From an uncultured Candidatus Saccharibacteria bacterium (lineage in GTDB: Bacteria; Patescibacteria; Saccharimonadia; Saccharimonadales; UBA1547): a stretch of 24,955 nucleotides of DNA. The stretch's first letter is position 1. Every line of letters starts with the position of its first letter. Of the stretch, positions 1 to 7,130 are shown one piece after another. A model generated the notes under the pieces. The model did not search any database, was not told where the DNA came from, and worked only from the letters and a program-made list of their open reading frames with translations. The DNA lies in assembly GCA_946480535.1 (NCBI GenBank), contig CAMLKA010000011.1:1-24955 (forward strand). Reading direction: 5' to 3'. The translations under genes were made by a program, and so were the position numbers.

Positions 1-866
1 AAGAAGTTAAGGAAGAAGCACACGTTGCAAAGGCTGGTAAGCGTTCTGCAAAGGCAATCGCTGAAACCGAAGCGAAGCTTGAAAAAGAAGCTCGCAAGGA
101 AGCTGGTGACACCACTCCTCAAGACGGTTCAGAAGAAGTAGTAAAGAAGGGTCCAAAGCCTGTTACTCGTACAACTCTTGAGCGTCGCGGCAAGAACTAC
201 CGCAAGGTTGCTGAAAAGATCGAAGCTGCAAAGCTCTACACCCTTGAAGAAGCGGTAAAGCTCGCCGCTGAAACGAACCCTGCTAAGTTTGACGCAAGTG
301 TTGAAATCCACGTTCGTCTTAACGTTGACCCACGTCAAGCTGACCAAAACATCCGTACCACTGTGAGCCTTCCTCACGGTACTGGTAAGACTATCCGTGT
401 TGCCGTATTTGCTCCTGAAGCTGACCACAAGGCTGCTAAAGACGCTGGTGCAGATGTAATTGGTGACGAAACATTCATCGCCCAACTCGACAAGGAAGTT
501 ATCGACTTCGATATTCTCGTTGCAACTCCACAGTACATGCCAAAGCTCGGTAAATACGCTCGTCTTCTTGGTCCACGCGGCCTTATGCCTAACCCTAAGA
601 GTGGTACCGTTGCGACCGACGTTGCAAAGGCCGTGAAGGAAGCGAAGGCTGGTAAGGTTGAATACCGTGTCGACAAGCAAGCTATCGTTCACCTCGGTGT
701 TGGTAAAGTAAGCTTCGGCGCCGAAAAACTCACCGACAACGCAAAGGCATTCTTTGAAAGCCTTCAATCACAGAAGCCATCAAGCCTTAAGGGTGGTTTC
801 GTAAAGACCATTACCATCAGCACCACTATGGGTCCTGGTGTAAAGGTTGAGAACTTCGTTAACTAA
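1..866 (+). CDS. rplA: 50S ribosomal protein L1 (5' end outside window)
   Basis: L1 binds 23S rRNA at the mobile L1 stalk, assists release of E-site tRNA and commonly represses its own operon. The reading frame is open from base 3 to the TAA at 864-866. The L1 core starts around base 195 (RRGKNYRKVAEKIEAAKLYT) and contains the family signature LLGPRGLMPNPKSGTV, then AKAGKVEYRVDK and the terminal TISTTMGPGVKV. Before the core there are at least 60 charged, Lys/Glu/Ala-rich residues without counterpart in typical L1 of about 230 residues; this N-terminal extension begins outside the window. A start at the internal GTG at 363 would cut the RNA-binding domain in half and is rejected. rplK would be expected upstream. 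A strong hairpin terminator follows. Confidence 0.95.
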   Translation, partial: EVKEEAHVAKAGKRSAKAIAETEAKLEKEARKEAGDTTPQDGSEEVVKKGPKPVTRTTLERRGKNYRKVAEKIEAAKLYTLEEAVKLAAETNPAKFDASVEIHVRLNVDPRQADQNIRTTVSLPHGTGKTIRVAVFAPEADHKAAKDAGADVIGDETFIAQLDKEVIDFDILVATPQYMPKLGKYARLLGPRGLMPNPKSGTVATDVAKAVKEAKAGKVEYRVDKQAIVHLGVGKVSFGAEKLTDNAKAFFESLQSQKPSSLKGGFVKTITISTTMGPGVKVENFVN

Positions 867-884
867 TAGCGAATGTAGTCATAT

Positions 885-916
885 AAAAATCCGCCTCGTA
901 ATGGGGCGGATTTTTT
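885..916. terminator. bidirectional terminator between rplA and the facing gene
   Basis: An 11-bp perfect stem, AAAAATCCGCC (885-895) against GGCGGATTTTT (905-915), has a 9-base loop. Runs of T flank it on both strands, so it can end rplA from the left and the minus-strand gene (stop at 929) from the right. Confidence 0.9.
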
Positions 917-928
917 ATTTTATGTTAA

Positions 929-1858
929 TTATTTGAAGTTGAGCGTTTGAAAGAGTCGAATGCCATGGGCGCTCAGTGCAGAAAAGATTGTCTTGCGGCG
1001 TTCAGGCTGAAGTGTCGTCACTTCTTGTTGTTCGATTGGCGCGGGCACTTCAGCAGCCTTAACTTCCGGCTCTTTATCGCTATAGAAGCTTAATTCAAGC
1101 ATTAAAGCCTCTTTTTGTCGCTCAAGCACTTCACGGTAGTTGTCGTGCTCCTCGAGCCTAATTTTGTCATCGACAATAGCGATGGCTTCGGTATAGGCAA
1201 GGATGCGGGCTTCATGGGAAAGCGTTTTAAATTCTGCACGAAGAGCATCCGTATCAATATCTCGCGCAAGGCCTTGTATGTGCAGAAGCATGCTTTCGTG
1301 AGTCTTACCTACCAGTTTTGCATTCACAATATCACTACTTAAATCTCGGACATCCTTCTTACGATTTCTCTCGCGTTGTTTAATATCAGCTTCATTCATC
1401 AAGTAGTAAGGCCTAGGGTTGTTTGAAGCAAGCGAAAGGTCAGCAGCCTCTCGCTCTCCCTTTGCAATATCATAGGCGCTCTCCGCACGCTCAAGACGGC
1501 CTTCAAGCTGAGGAAGCTGTTCTTTAACAATCGACATTGCAGCACCAAAATGCTGTACTTGCTGGGCTTGAAGCTCCGGCTTGTACACGCTTCTTATAAG
1601 CCCGTCATCATCTACTTCGTCATCAAGGTCTTCGCCCTGGTTGAAAATTGAAACAAGAATATGGTTCTTTGCACGAAAGCGAAGCCAATCCTTGAGAATT
1701 TCCGTCTGTATCTGCACTTGGTGTCCAAGCTCCGGAGTAATAAGTTGAAGCTCTGCATCATTAATAACAATAGAAGGAGCACTTTCGGGCATGGCCGATC
1801 GGTAGACATCAGCTTCCCCAGTTTGGGTTGCCAGTGCCAAGTTTCGATCAGCAGTCAT
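929..1858 (-). CDS. unknown 309-aa coiled-coil protein
   Basis: I do not recognise this protein. It is soluble, with no signal peptide or membrane span. The middle (about residues 100-290) is rich in Glu, Lys, Arg, Leu and Ala with heptad-like spacing (for example QLPQLEGRLERAESAYDIAK), suggesting long helices or coiled coil. An acidic patch (GEDLDDEVDDDG) lies near residue 75, and the C-terminus is basic (ERRKTIFSALSAHGIRLFQ). The frame is open upstream to a GTG at 1951, but the ATG at 1858 is preferred: AAAGGAG lies 10 bases before it, and a good promoter (TTGTTT, 17 bp, TATACT) sits inside the would-be N-terminal extension. Base composition is that of the native genes. It is transcribed towards rplA and shares its terminator. 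Confidence 0.75.
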   Translation of the reverse strand: MTADRNLALATQTGEADVYRSAMPESAPSIVINDAELQLITPELGHQVQIQTEILKDWLRFRAKNHILVSIFNQGEDLDDEVDDDGLIRSVYKPELQAQQVQHFGAAMSIVKEQLPQLEGRLERAESAYDIAKGEREAADLSLASNNPRPYYLMNEADIKQRERNRKKDVRDLSSDIVNAKLVGKTHESMLLHIQGLARDIDTDALRAEFKTLSHEARILAYTEAIAIVDDKIRLEEHDNYREVLERQKEALMLELSFYSDKEPEVKAAEVPAPIEQQEVTTLQPERRKTIFSALSAHGIRLFQTLNFK

Positions 1859-1930
1859 GCCTTTGATGCTCCTTTGTAATTCGGGTTTATTTGTTAAGAG
1901 CGTGTTGGTGTTTTTCGCGTTCTTGGCCAA

Positions 1931-1959
1931 AGTATACACCCGGCAAGACACTAAAACAA
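1931..1959 (-). promoter_or_regulatory. promoter of the 929-1858 gene
   Basis: Read on the minus strand: TTGTTT, exactly 17 bases, TATACT (the latter is AGTATA at 1931-1936 on the plus strand). Transcription would start near 1925 and give a leader of about 66 bases with AAAGGAG before the ATG at 1858. It is nearly back-to-back with the thyA promoter. Confidence 0.6.
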
Positions 1960-1967
1960 CACTTTAC

Positions 1968-1996
1968 TAGAAAAAAGTCACTACACCATATATAGT
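1968..1996 (+). promoter_or_regulatory. putative thyA promoter (cassette A)
   Basis: TATAGT at 1991-1996 is a good -10 box. The only -35 candidate at 17-bp spacing is the weak TAGAAA at 1968-1973. A start near 2003 would place the leader hairpin GCGTGT/ACACGC (2007-2025, 7-base loop TAACCCG) about five bases from the 5' end of the mRNA. Confidence 0.5.
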
Positions 1997-2043
1997 AGGT
2001 GCCAGTGCGTGTTAACCCGACACGCCTCGTTCTTGGGAGACAT

Positions 2044-2952
2044 ATGCTTGCAGCATCGTACGAGGACCTCCTGCTGGAGGTTCGCGAGAAGGGTTATCTG
2101 AAGGATGACCGCACTCACACCGGGATGTACGCCAAGTTCGTTCGGACGCTCCGATACGACCTGGCGACCTTCCCACTCATCACGACGAAGAAGGTGAACT
2201 TCAACTGGATCGTCGTCGAGCTGATCTGGTTCCTGAAGGGCGACACCCACATCCGCTACCTGCTCGAGCACGGCGTGAGCATCTGGTCGGAGTGGCCCTA
2301 CAAGACCTACCTCACCGACAACGGCCTGCCGATTCCCGACATCAACTCGAAGGAGTGGACGAAGGGGCTTCGCGAGTTCGAGCAGCGCATTCTCGACGAT
2401 GACGAGTTCTCGGAGCGCTACGGCGACCTCGGTCCCGTCTACGGCGCACAGTGGCGCAGCTGGCCGGCACCCGATGGGCGCCACATCGACCAGCTGACCA
2501 ACGTCATCAACGAGATTAAGCGCAACCCGAACTCGCGGCGACTCGTCGTCTCGGCCTGGAACGTCGCTGATCTCGACGAGATGGAGCTGCCGCCCTGCCA
2601 CGCGCTGTTCCAGTTCTACGTCGAGGATGGAAAGCTCTCCTGCGCACTGACGCAGCGCAGCGCCGACCTGTTCCTGGGCGTGCCCTTCAACATCGCCAGC
2701 TACGCGCTGCTGACCATGCTCGTGGCCAAGGAGTGCGGCCTGGAGCCGGGCGAGTTCATCTGGACGGGGAACGTCGTGCATCTGTACGCGAACCACGTCG
2801 ACCAGGCGGACCTGCAGCTCACCCGTGAGGGGTTCGAGTTCCCGACGGTGGAAATCGACGAGGGCATCTCGCTCTACGACTACACGCCGGGGGACATCCG
2901 CGTGGTGGGCTACCAGCACCACCCGTACATCTGGGCACCTATCGCCGTGTGA
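2044..2952 (+). CDS. thyA: thymidylate synthase ThyA (GC-rich cassette A)
   Basis: ThyA methylates dUMP to dTMP using methylene-tetrahydrofolate and is the source of dihydrofolate that DHFR must recycle. Seen: the catalytic Cys in [12 protein letters not shown], the dUMP-binding stretch [29 protein letters not shown] near the end, and DRTHTG, where the family usually has DRTGTG. An insert of about 50 residues before [13 protein letters not shown] is the long form of the small domain known from some ThyA enzymes. The ATG at 2044 follows GGGAG closely; the GTG at 1999 has no ribosome site and lies in the leader hairpin region. GC content is about 63% over 2221-2280, far above its neighbours. 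The gene converges on folA, which supports its role, yet its base composition, leader hairpin and 3' hairpin match the unknown cassettes further on. Confidence 0.95.
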   Translation: MLAASYEDLLLEVREKGYLKDDRTHTGMYAKFVRTLRYDLATFPLITTKKVNFNWIVVELIWFLKGDTHIRYLLEHGVSIWSEWPYKTYLTDNGLPIPDINSKEWTKGLREFEQRILDDDEFSERYGDLGPVYGAQWRSWPAPDGRHIDQLTNVINEIKRNPNSRRLVVSAWNVADLDEMELPPCHALFQFYVEDGKLSCALTQRSADLFLGVPFNIASYALLTMLVAKECGLEPGEFIWTGNVVHLYANHVDQADLQLTREGFEFPTVEIDEGISLYDYTPGDIRVVGYQHHPYIWAPIAV

Positions 2953-2964
2953 GCGCCCTCACAC
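2947..2964 (+). other. hairpin across the thyA stop codon
   Basis: GTGTGAG and CTCACAC form a perfect 7-bp stem with a 4-base loop. The TGA stop codon is inside the left arm. It lies just upstream of the larger 3' hairpin. Confidence 0.55.
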
Positions 2965-2975
2965 ACTAACCCGAC

Positions 2976-3041
2976 GAGTCGGCTCGATGGATCCGTAAGG
3001 ATTCTCGCTGGCTCATCGGGCCGACTCACTCTATCGCTATT
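2976..3041 (+). terminator. composite terminator hairpin of thyA
   Basis: The outer arms GAGTCGGCTCGATG (2976-2989) and CATCGGGCCGACTC (3014-3027) pair over 14 bp with one G-U. Inside is a small hairpin GATCC-GTAA-GGATT. The tail is ACTCTATCGCTATT rather than a T run, so termination is inferred. TCACTCTAT at 3026-3034 recurs after other cassettes. Confidence 0.65.
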
Positions 3042-3051
3042 CGCTAGAGCC

Positions 3052-3600
3052 TTATGCTTCAATAGGACTTCGACGAATATAGGTAGAGAAAATATAGCCG
3101 AAGCGATTTCGCGCGTCTTTATGATGCACTTCTTCATGGCCAAATAATTCCCACTCATCCATTGAAAGGGCAGGGAAGAACGTGTCAGCGTCATCGCCAT
3201 GCTTTAAAACGCGCGTCGCCAAGACACGATTGACTGTCGGAAGTGCCTGTTCGTATATCGAAGCACCTCCAATCACCCAAGTATCATGGCCATCGGCCTG
3301 GGAATAAGCGTCACCAAGGCTCGATGCCCATGTCACCCCATCAATATCTGGATTGATAGCTTGTCGAGACAGAACGATGTTTTGTCGCATACGGAGCGGT
3401 CGATAGGCCTCGGGAATTGATTCAAAAGTTGTGCGACCCATGATGATCGAGTTTGTTTCATCGAAGGTACCGTCGAGTCCACCGACGGTCAGATGCTGAA
3501 AACGAGCCATGTCGTCTTTTTGGTCACGGTCACCCCAAAGCAAGTGGCCATTCTTGCCAATACCACCTTCAAGATCGTATGCGACAATAATACCTCTCAT
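3052..3600 (-). CDS. folA: dihydrofolate reductase
   Basis: DHFR reduces dihydrofolate, the by-product of ThyA, to tetrahydrofolate with NADPH. The 182 residues show the family order: GIIVAYDLEGGIGKNGHLLW at the N-terminus, an acidic residue before MARFQHLT (counterpart of the catalytic Asp), IIMGRTTFESIP, LRMRQNIVLSR, the cofactor loop VIGGASIYEQALP, and DTFFP. It is native in base composition and faces thyA tail to tail. The start at 3600 lies 8 bases from TATAGT (3609-3614, extended by TGC), so the mRNA should be essentially leaderless although AAAGGT sits just before the ATG. Confidence 0.93.
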   Translation of the reverse strand: MRGIIVAYDLEGGIGKNGHLLWGDRDQKDDMARFQHLTVGGLDGTFDETNSIIMGRTTFESIPEAYRPLRMRQNIVLSRQAINPDIDGVTWASSLGDAYSQADGHDTWVIGGASIYEQALPTVNRVLATRVLKHGDDADTFFPALSMDEWELFGHEEVHHKDARNRFGYIFSTYIRRSPIEA

Positions 3601-3608
3601 TACCTTTT

Positions 3609-3626
3609 ACTATAGCATGGTACAAT
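3609..3626. promoter_or_regulatory. divergent -10 boxes for folA (minus) and dcd (plus)
   Basis: On the minus strand TGC-TATAGT (ACTATA at 3609-3614) serves folA. On the plus strand TGG-TACAAT (3621-3626) serves dcd. Both are extended -10 boxes without a good -35, and they overlap within 18 bases, so the two genes may compete for polymerase. Confidence 0.55.
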
Positions 3627-3661
3627 ACCTTTAGAAAACAAATGACCAAGGGGAAGGTGTC

Positions 3662-4384
3662 ATGCAAACAGGGGTATATAGTAATACACAAATTGAAGAG
3701 GCGATTCAAAAAGGGCATATCGTCTTTCATCCATATCAACCAGAGCATATTAACGGCAGCAGCGTCGACGTCACGCTCGGACAATGGTTTTACCGTACCG
3801 ATCGTAAAAGTCCAAGCTCCGTGTATAATCCATTCGATAAAGTAGAGGTCGACCGCTACTTTGGTGAACCACAAAAAGCAATTCTTCACAAAGACTGGTG
3901 CGCACAAACCGGTAACAAGCCGCTTGAAAACATTCCAGCAGATCACCCGGTTATCATTTTGGAGCCAGGTGAGCGTATTTTGGCGCACACTCAAGAGTTT
4001 ATTGGTATCTTGCCACCAGGCACCACCAGTATGCAGTCACGTAGTACATGGGGCCGTAATGGCGTTGCGGTATGTTTTGACGCTGGCTGGGGCGACCCTG
4101 GCTACGTCAATCGCTGGACAATGGAAATCTACAACCTGAACGACCGTCACAGTGTTGTCCTACCAGTGGGCGAGCGTATTGCGCAAATCGTCTTTATGCA
4201 TACGGGTGATGTTCAAGGGAGTTACGACAACCTCAGCGGAAAGTATGCGAGCGGCACGAATCTTGATGATCTGATTGCAAAGTGGGAGCCGCAACAAATG
4301 CTGCCACGCGCCTGGAAAGACCAGCGAAGCCGCCCATTAGTTGTTACCAAGTGGGAAGATGACCCGCGCGTTGAGCGAGCTTAG
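3662..4384 (+). CDS. dcd: dCTP deaminase
   Basis: Dcd converts dCTP to dUTP, supplying dUMP for ThyA after pyrophosphate removal. Of the 240 residues, positions 30-210 carry the trimeric dUTPase/dCTP deaminase fold: VDVTLGQWFYR, the nucleotide site SRSTWGRNGVAV, FDAGWGDPGYVNRWTMEIYN (with the catalytic Glu in TMEIYN), PVGERIAQIVF and a C-terminal GKY. It is longer than the roughly 190-residue E. coli enzyme, with an insert around FGEPQKAILHKDW and a basic tail. Whether it is also a dUTPase cannot be read from the sequence; no separate dut gene is visible. The start at 3662 follows GGGGAAGGTG. The promoter TGG-TACAAT (3621-3626) diverges from that of folA. The stop at 4384 abuts tmk. Confidence 0.92.
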   Translation: MQTGVYSNTQIEEAIQKGHIVFHPYQPEHINGSSVDVTLGQWFYRTDRKSPSSVYNPFDKVEVDRYFGEPQKAILHKDWCAQTGNKPLENIPADHPVIILEPGERILAHTQEFIGILPPGTTSMQSRSTWGRNGVAVCFDAGWGDPGYVNRWTMEIYNLNDRHSVVLPVGERIAQIVFMHTGDVQGSYDNLSGKYASGTNLDDLIAKWEPQQMLPRAWKDQRSRPLVVTKWEDDPRVERA

Positions 4385-4385
4385 T

Positions 4386-5111
4386 ATGGCTATGAAGGGT
4401 GCGGTTATTAGCTTTGAAGGAGGCGATGGCTCAGGCAAGGGGACGCAGAGCCGATTATTGTTTGAGTACCTCCTAAGTCTTGGTATTCCAGCAAAATTTG
4501 AAAGCTTTCCAAGGTATCACACGCCAACCGGCAAAAAGGTTGCCGCGTATTTAAACGGCGAGATCGGGGAGTATGTCGCTCCCCACGAAGCAAGCCTACT
4601 CTACAGTAACGACCGCCTGGCTTTTCGCAAAGAGATGGTTGAATGGATGGAGCAGGGCGGTGTTTGGATTCTTGATCGCTACGTCGACTCTAATAAGGGC
4701 CACCAAGGTGGGAAGCTCAAGACTCGTGAAGAACGAATCGCATTCTTTAAAGAAAATGATGATCTTGAATTTGGCGAAAACAACATGCCCGTACCTGACG
4801 CAACCATCCTCTTTACATTACCGCCTACCTTAGCCCAGTCGTATATCGACCAAAAGATGGCGCGTGCCTATACCAGCAAGAAGCGTGACCTCCACGAGGC
4901 GGATCCTGATCACCTTGGAAATGCAAATGATTCCTTTATGCTTTTTGCCGAAGTTAATGCCGATCGTGTGCGCCATATTACCACTGCCGAATCAAACAAC
5001 AGAACAATGCGCGACGTACAGGTGATTCACCAAGAGGTGATTGAGGCTATCCAGCCGATTATTCAGCGTCTTCTTCGAGATCGTCCGGCGCAAGCGGCGC
5101 TTGACCTTTAG
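4386..5111 (+). CDS. tmk: thymidylate kinase
   Basis: Tmk phosphorylates dTMP to dTDP, the step after ThyA. The 241 residues carry a P-loop FEGGDGSGKGTQ at about residues 7-18, FPRYHTPTGKKVAAYLNGE (dTMP-binding region), and DRYVDSNKGHQGGK, the DRY-plus-Ser motif of the family, followed by a Lys/Arg-rich segment (KMARAYTSKKRDLHEAD) in the lid position. It starts one base after the dcd stop and is translated from the same message; the ribosome site is weak, suggesting coupling. The ATG at 4392 is an alternative start. The 3' end overlaps the facing gene by 53 bases. Confidence 0.92.
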   Translation: MAMKGAVISFEGGDGSGKGTQSRLLFEYLLSLGIPAKFESFPRYHTPTGKKVAAYLNGEIGEYVAPHEASLLYSNDRLAFRKEMVEWMEQGGVWILDRYVDSNKGHQGGKLKTREERIAFFKENDDLEFGENNMPVPDATILFTLPPTLAQSYIDQKMARAYTSKKRDLHEADPDHLGNANDSFMLFAEVNADRVRHITTAESNNRTMRDVQVIHQEVIEAIQPIIQRLLRDRPAQAALDL

Positions 5112-6222
5112 GGCCGACGAAGACCATATTGCCATAGTCACGAATTTCTCGCTCATCTGACGCCTGGAGTGCCATAACACTTGCGCGACCAATCGTATAA
5201 TGAAGCCCCTCATTTGCACCGTGACGACGACGCGTCATCTCTGCAAACTGTAAGTTGTGCGCGTAAATTGTGCTTGCAAGAGGCACGGCGAAAGTGTGTT
5301 CGTTCATATGAAGGAGCGTTCCTGCAATTTCATCGAGTCGTGCCGCTTTCACAACCTCATCTTGCCAGTCGCAGCTAAAAGGCACCTCTCGCATCGCATC
5401 AATGTCACGTTGCGTTACCGGACTTTCGCTATCAGCCCTGAGAACAAACGAAGAACGCTCTTTGATAATTGTTCCGTCGGGCATCCGACCAATTTCACGC
5501 TTTCGCGTCATCAAAAAGCCCGAAATGCCACCGTAATTATCAGCAAGGGCAAGGCGTTGGGTATTATTGAGGGTGTATACTTCAGCCCACTTCTCAACCG
5601 GTACGTCATTAAGAATAACTTCTTTGACACGAAAATTCGGTTCGACTCCTTCAGAGAGCTCGCCGCCAAGTGTCAAAATACTCATAGCAACAAGATCGCG
5701 CATTTCATACAGCAGCGGATCCATACGCTCACCGTAGGGGTGTGTCAAACAAGCGAGTTCAACACTACGAATACCCAAGAGTTTTTGCACCAAAAGAAGT
5801 TCCGCTGCGGAAGCGTGGCCCGTCTCGCCGCGATCGATAACTTCCATGATGGCCGTGCCGTCTTCATATACCGACTTATTAAGAAGCGATGTTGTATAGT
5901 TGTCGTTGTTGGCTGTCGCCCTACTATTAAAACGATCGCCAAATGTTTCATGAATATACGCAGCTAGCTGAAGAGAGATGCCCTCCGGGACGTCATACGT
6001 GTACATAAGCAGTTCCTTTAGGAGCGCATCTTGCTGTCTAAAGGTGCGGAGTTGGTCAAGCGGCGTTGCACCGTGCGTTCCCGGTTCGCCTCGGTCAATT
6101 CGTGCAGCTTTCTCTAAAAGGGCCTCGATAGGTTCAGTAAACTCGGGGTCGTAAAAGGTTGCTTCAAGCACCTCAAGATGTTTCTCGCGCTCTTCTTGCG
6201 AGAAGGGTAAATCAACAGACAT
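5059..6222 (-). CDS. unknown 387-aa soluble protein
   Basis: I do not recognise a family. The protein is acidic, without membrane spans or signal peptide, and begins with a helical region rich in Glu (EEREKHLEVLEATFYDPEF). A middle part contains ELLLVQKLLGIRSVELACLT; the C-terminal third has RHGANEGLHYTIGRASVMAL and an acidic tail (DDLEEDAE). The start ATG at 6222 lies 10 bases from TGC-TATAAT (6233-6238 on the plus strand), so the leader would be about 3 bases. The last 53 bases overlap the end of tmk on the other strand. Confidence 0.75.
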   Translation of the reverse strand: MSVDLPFSQEEREKHLEVLEATFYDPEFTEPIEALLEKAARIDRGEPGTHGATPLDQLRTFRQQDALLKELLMYTYDVPEGISLQLAAYIHETFGDRFNSRATANNDNYTTSLLNKSVYEDGTAIMEVIDRGETGHASAAELLLVQKLLGIRSVELACLTHPYGERMDPLLYEMRDLVAMSILTLGGELSEGVEPNFRVKEVILNDVPVEKWAEVYTLNNTQRLALADNYGGISGFLMTRKREIGRMPDGTIIKERSSFVLRADSESPVTQRDIDAMREVPFSCDWQDEVVKAARLDEIAGTLLHMNEHTFAVPLASTIYAHNLQFAEMTRRRHGANEGLHYTIGRASVMALQASDEREIRDYGNMVFVGPKGQAPLAPDDLEEDAE

Positions 6223-6298
6223 ACTTTGTATTATTATAGCATATTTTCTTTATAAAGTCGAAAACGAACTCCAAAGTGTTCAGAATCAACGGGGGTGG

Positions 6299-6327
6299 TT
6301 GACAAAATCGCCCCCGTTATATATACT
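6299..6327 (+). promoter_or_regulatory. rplJL promoter
   Basis: TTGACA (6299-6304), exactly 17 bases, TATACT (6322-6327): the nearest to consensus in the native part of the window, as expected for ribosomal protein genes. A start near 6334 places the L10 leader at the very 5' end of the message. Confidence 0.85.
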
Positions 6328-6340
6328 GAAACCCGACATA

Positions 6341-6383
6341 CCAAAGACAGTAGCAGCGAAAGCTTAATAATGCTACCGAGGAA
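6341..6383 (+). promoter_or_regulatory. ribosomal protein L10 leader (L10/L12 binding site)
   Basis: CCAAAGACAGTAGC, then AGC-GAAA-GCT, the bulge TAATAAT, then GCTACCGAGG reproduces the conserved L10 leader of many bacteria (stem GTAGC/GCTAC at 6350-6354 and 6372-6376, apical GAAA hairpin, one-sided bulge before CUACCGAGG). In the known system the L10(L12)4 complex binds here and shuts down rplJL. Confidence 0.88.
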
Positions 6384-6409
6384 CATGAGAAATATACATT
6401 TCCAATTCT

Positions 6410-6450
6410 GAGTCTTTGGCAGTGCGAGGCCCAAAGACTCATTTTAATTT
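6410..6450 (+). terminator. rplJ leader attenuator
   Basis: GAGTCTTTGG (6410-6419) and CCAAAGACTC (6431-6440) form a perfect 10-bp stem with an 11-base loop and the tail ATTTTAATTT. It stands before rplJ, so it can act as a regulated terminator. The same left arm (GTCTTTGG) also matches CCAAAGAC at 6341-6348 in the L10 site perfectly, giving an alternative fold. Confidence 0.8.
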
Positions 6451-6456
6451 CTAAAG

Positions 6457-6493
6457 GAGCCTTCGGCTCGAAACTACACTGCCGAATGTCGGC
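6457..6493 (+). other. two small hairpins in the distal rplJ leader
   Basis: GAGCC-TTC-GGCTC (6457-6469) and GCCGA-ATG-TCGGC (6481-6493) follow the attenuator and precede the ribosome site AAGGAG at 6526-6531. They may be processing or stabilising elements. The stretch 6223-6537 without a gene therefore holds the promoter of the minus-strand gene, the rplJL promoter, the L10 site, the attenuator and these hairpins. Confidence 0.5.
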
Positions 6494-6537
6494 AACTTAA
6501 CAACCAGGCCGAATATATTAAAACCAAGGAGATTTTT

Positions 6538-7062
6538 ATGGCAATTAGTCGCGATAAAAAGAACGAATTGGTTGCTGAATTTACGGAGCTTCTAACTAAC
6601 GCAAAAACAACTGCGTTCGCTTCATACCAAGGCATTAGCGTTGCTCAACTCCAAGTTCTTCGTGCCCAGGCACGCGAAAACGGCGTTATCATCAAAGTCG
6701 TCAAGAACCGTTTGGTTCGTGTTGTACTTGCTGGTATCGACGCATACAAGGATGTTGACACTTCAAACCTCAATGGCCAATTGCTGTACGCAATCGGTAC
6801 TGACGATGAAGTTGCACCTGCTAAGGTACTGAGCGAATTTGCAAAGACAAACGACGCTTTGGCAATTGCCGGTGGTCTTTCACTCGAGGCTGGACTTTTG
6901 TCTGCCGACGACGTAAAGGCACTCGCTGCACTTCCAAGCAAGTCTCAGCTCATTGCAGAAGTTATTGCTCAATTGCTTTCACCTGTTCACGACGTTACCA
7001 ACGCGCTTTCGGGCAACTTGCACGCGCTCTTGGATGGTGTCGAAGCAAAGGCAACCAGTTAA
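6538..7062 (+). CDS. rplJ: 50S ribosomal protein L10
   Basis: L10 anchors the L7/L12 dimers to the ribosomal stalk, where translation GTPases bind. The 174 residues match the family: N-terminal MAISRDKKNELVAEFTELLT, FASYQGISVAQLQVLRAQAR, VIKVVKNRLVRVVL, and a C-terminal helical tail (LIAEVIAQLLSPVHDVTNAL) that binds L12. The ribosome site AAGGAG is 6 bases before the ATG. The gene is first in the rplJL operon and is preceded by the L10 leader that its own product should bind. Confidence 0.96.
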   Translation: MAISRDKKNELVAEFTELLTNAKTTAFASYQGISVAQLQVLRAQARENGVIIKVVKNRLVRVVLAGIDAYKDVDTSNLNGQLLYAIGTDDEVAPAKVLSEFAKTNDALAIAGGLSLEAGLLSADDVKALAALPSKSQLIAEVIAQLLSPVHDVTNALSGNLHALLDGVEAKATS

Positions 7063-7066
7063 TTCC

Positions 7067-7103
7067 AACGCCCTTAGGGTGTTAAAATCGATACTTTCGT
7101 ATC
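7067..7103 (+). other. intercistronic hairpins and possible rplL promoter
   Basis: AACGCC/GGTGTT (7067-7083, one G-U) and GATAC-TTTC-GTATC (7090-7103) lie between rplJ and rplL. TGT-TAAAAT (7083-7088) would make an extended -10 box. Either could help make L12 in excess of L10, as the stalk needs several copies. Confidence 0.4.
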
Positions 7104-7130
7104 ACACTAATAATTTTGAAGGAGGCTATC

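Noticed and set aside
1981..2922. 313-codon minus-strand reading frame opposite thyA
   Set aside because: It is the mirror of a GC-rich gene: Val/Arg/Asp-rich composition, no ribosome site, and it covers the ThyA catalytic region.
5257..5967. 236-codon plus-strand frame opposite the 387-aa gene
   Set aside because: Cys/His/Arg-rich composition unlike a protein and no start signals; the minus frame has a promoter with short leader.
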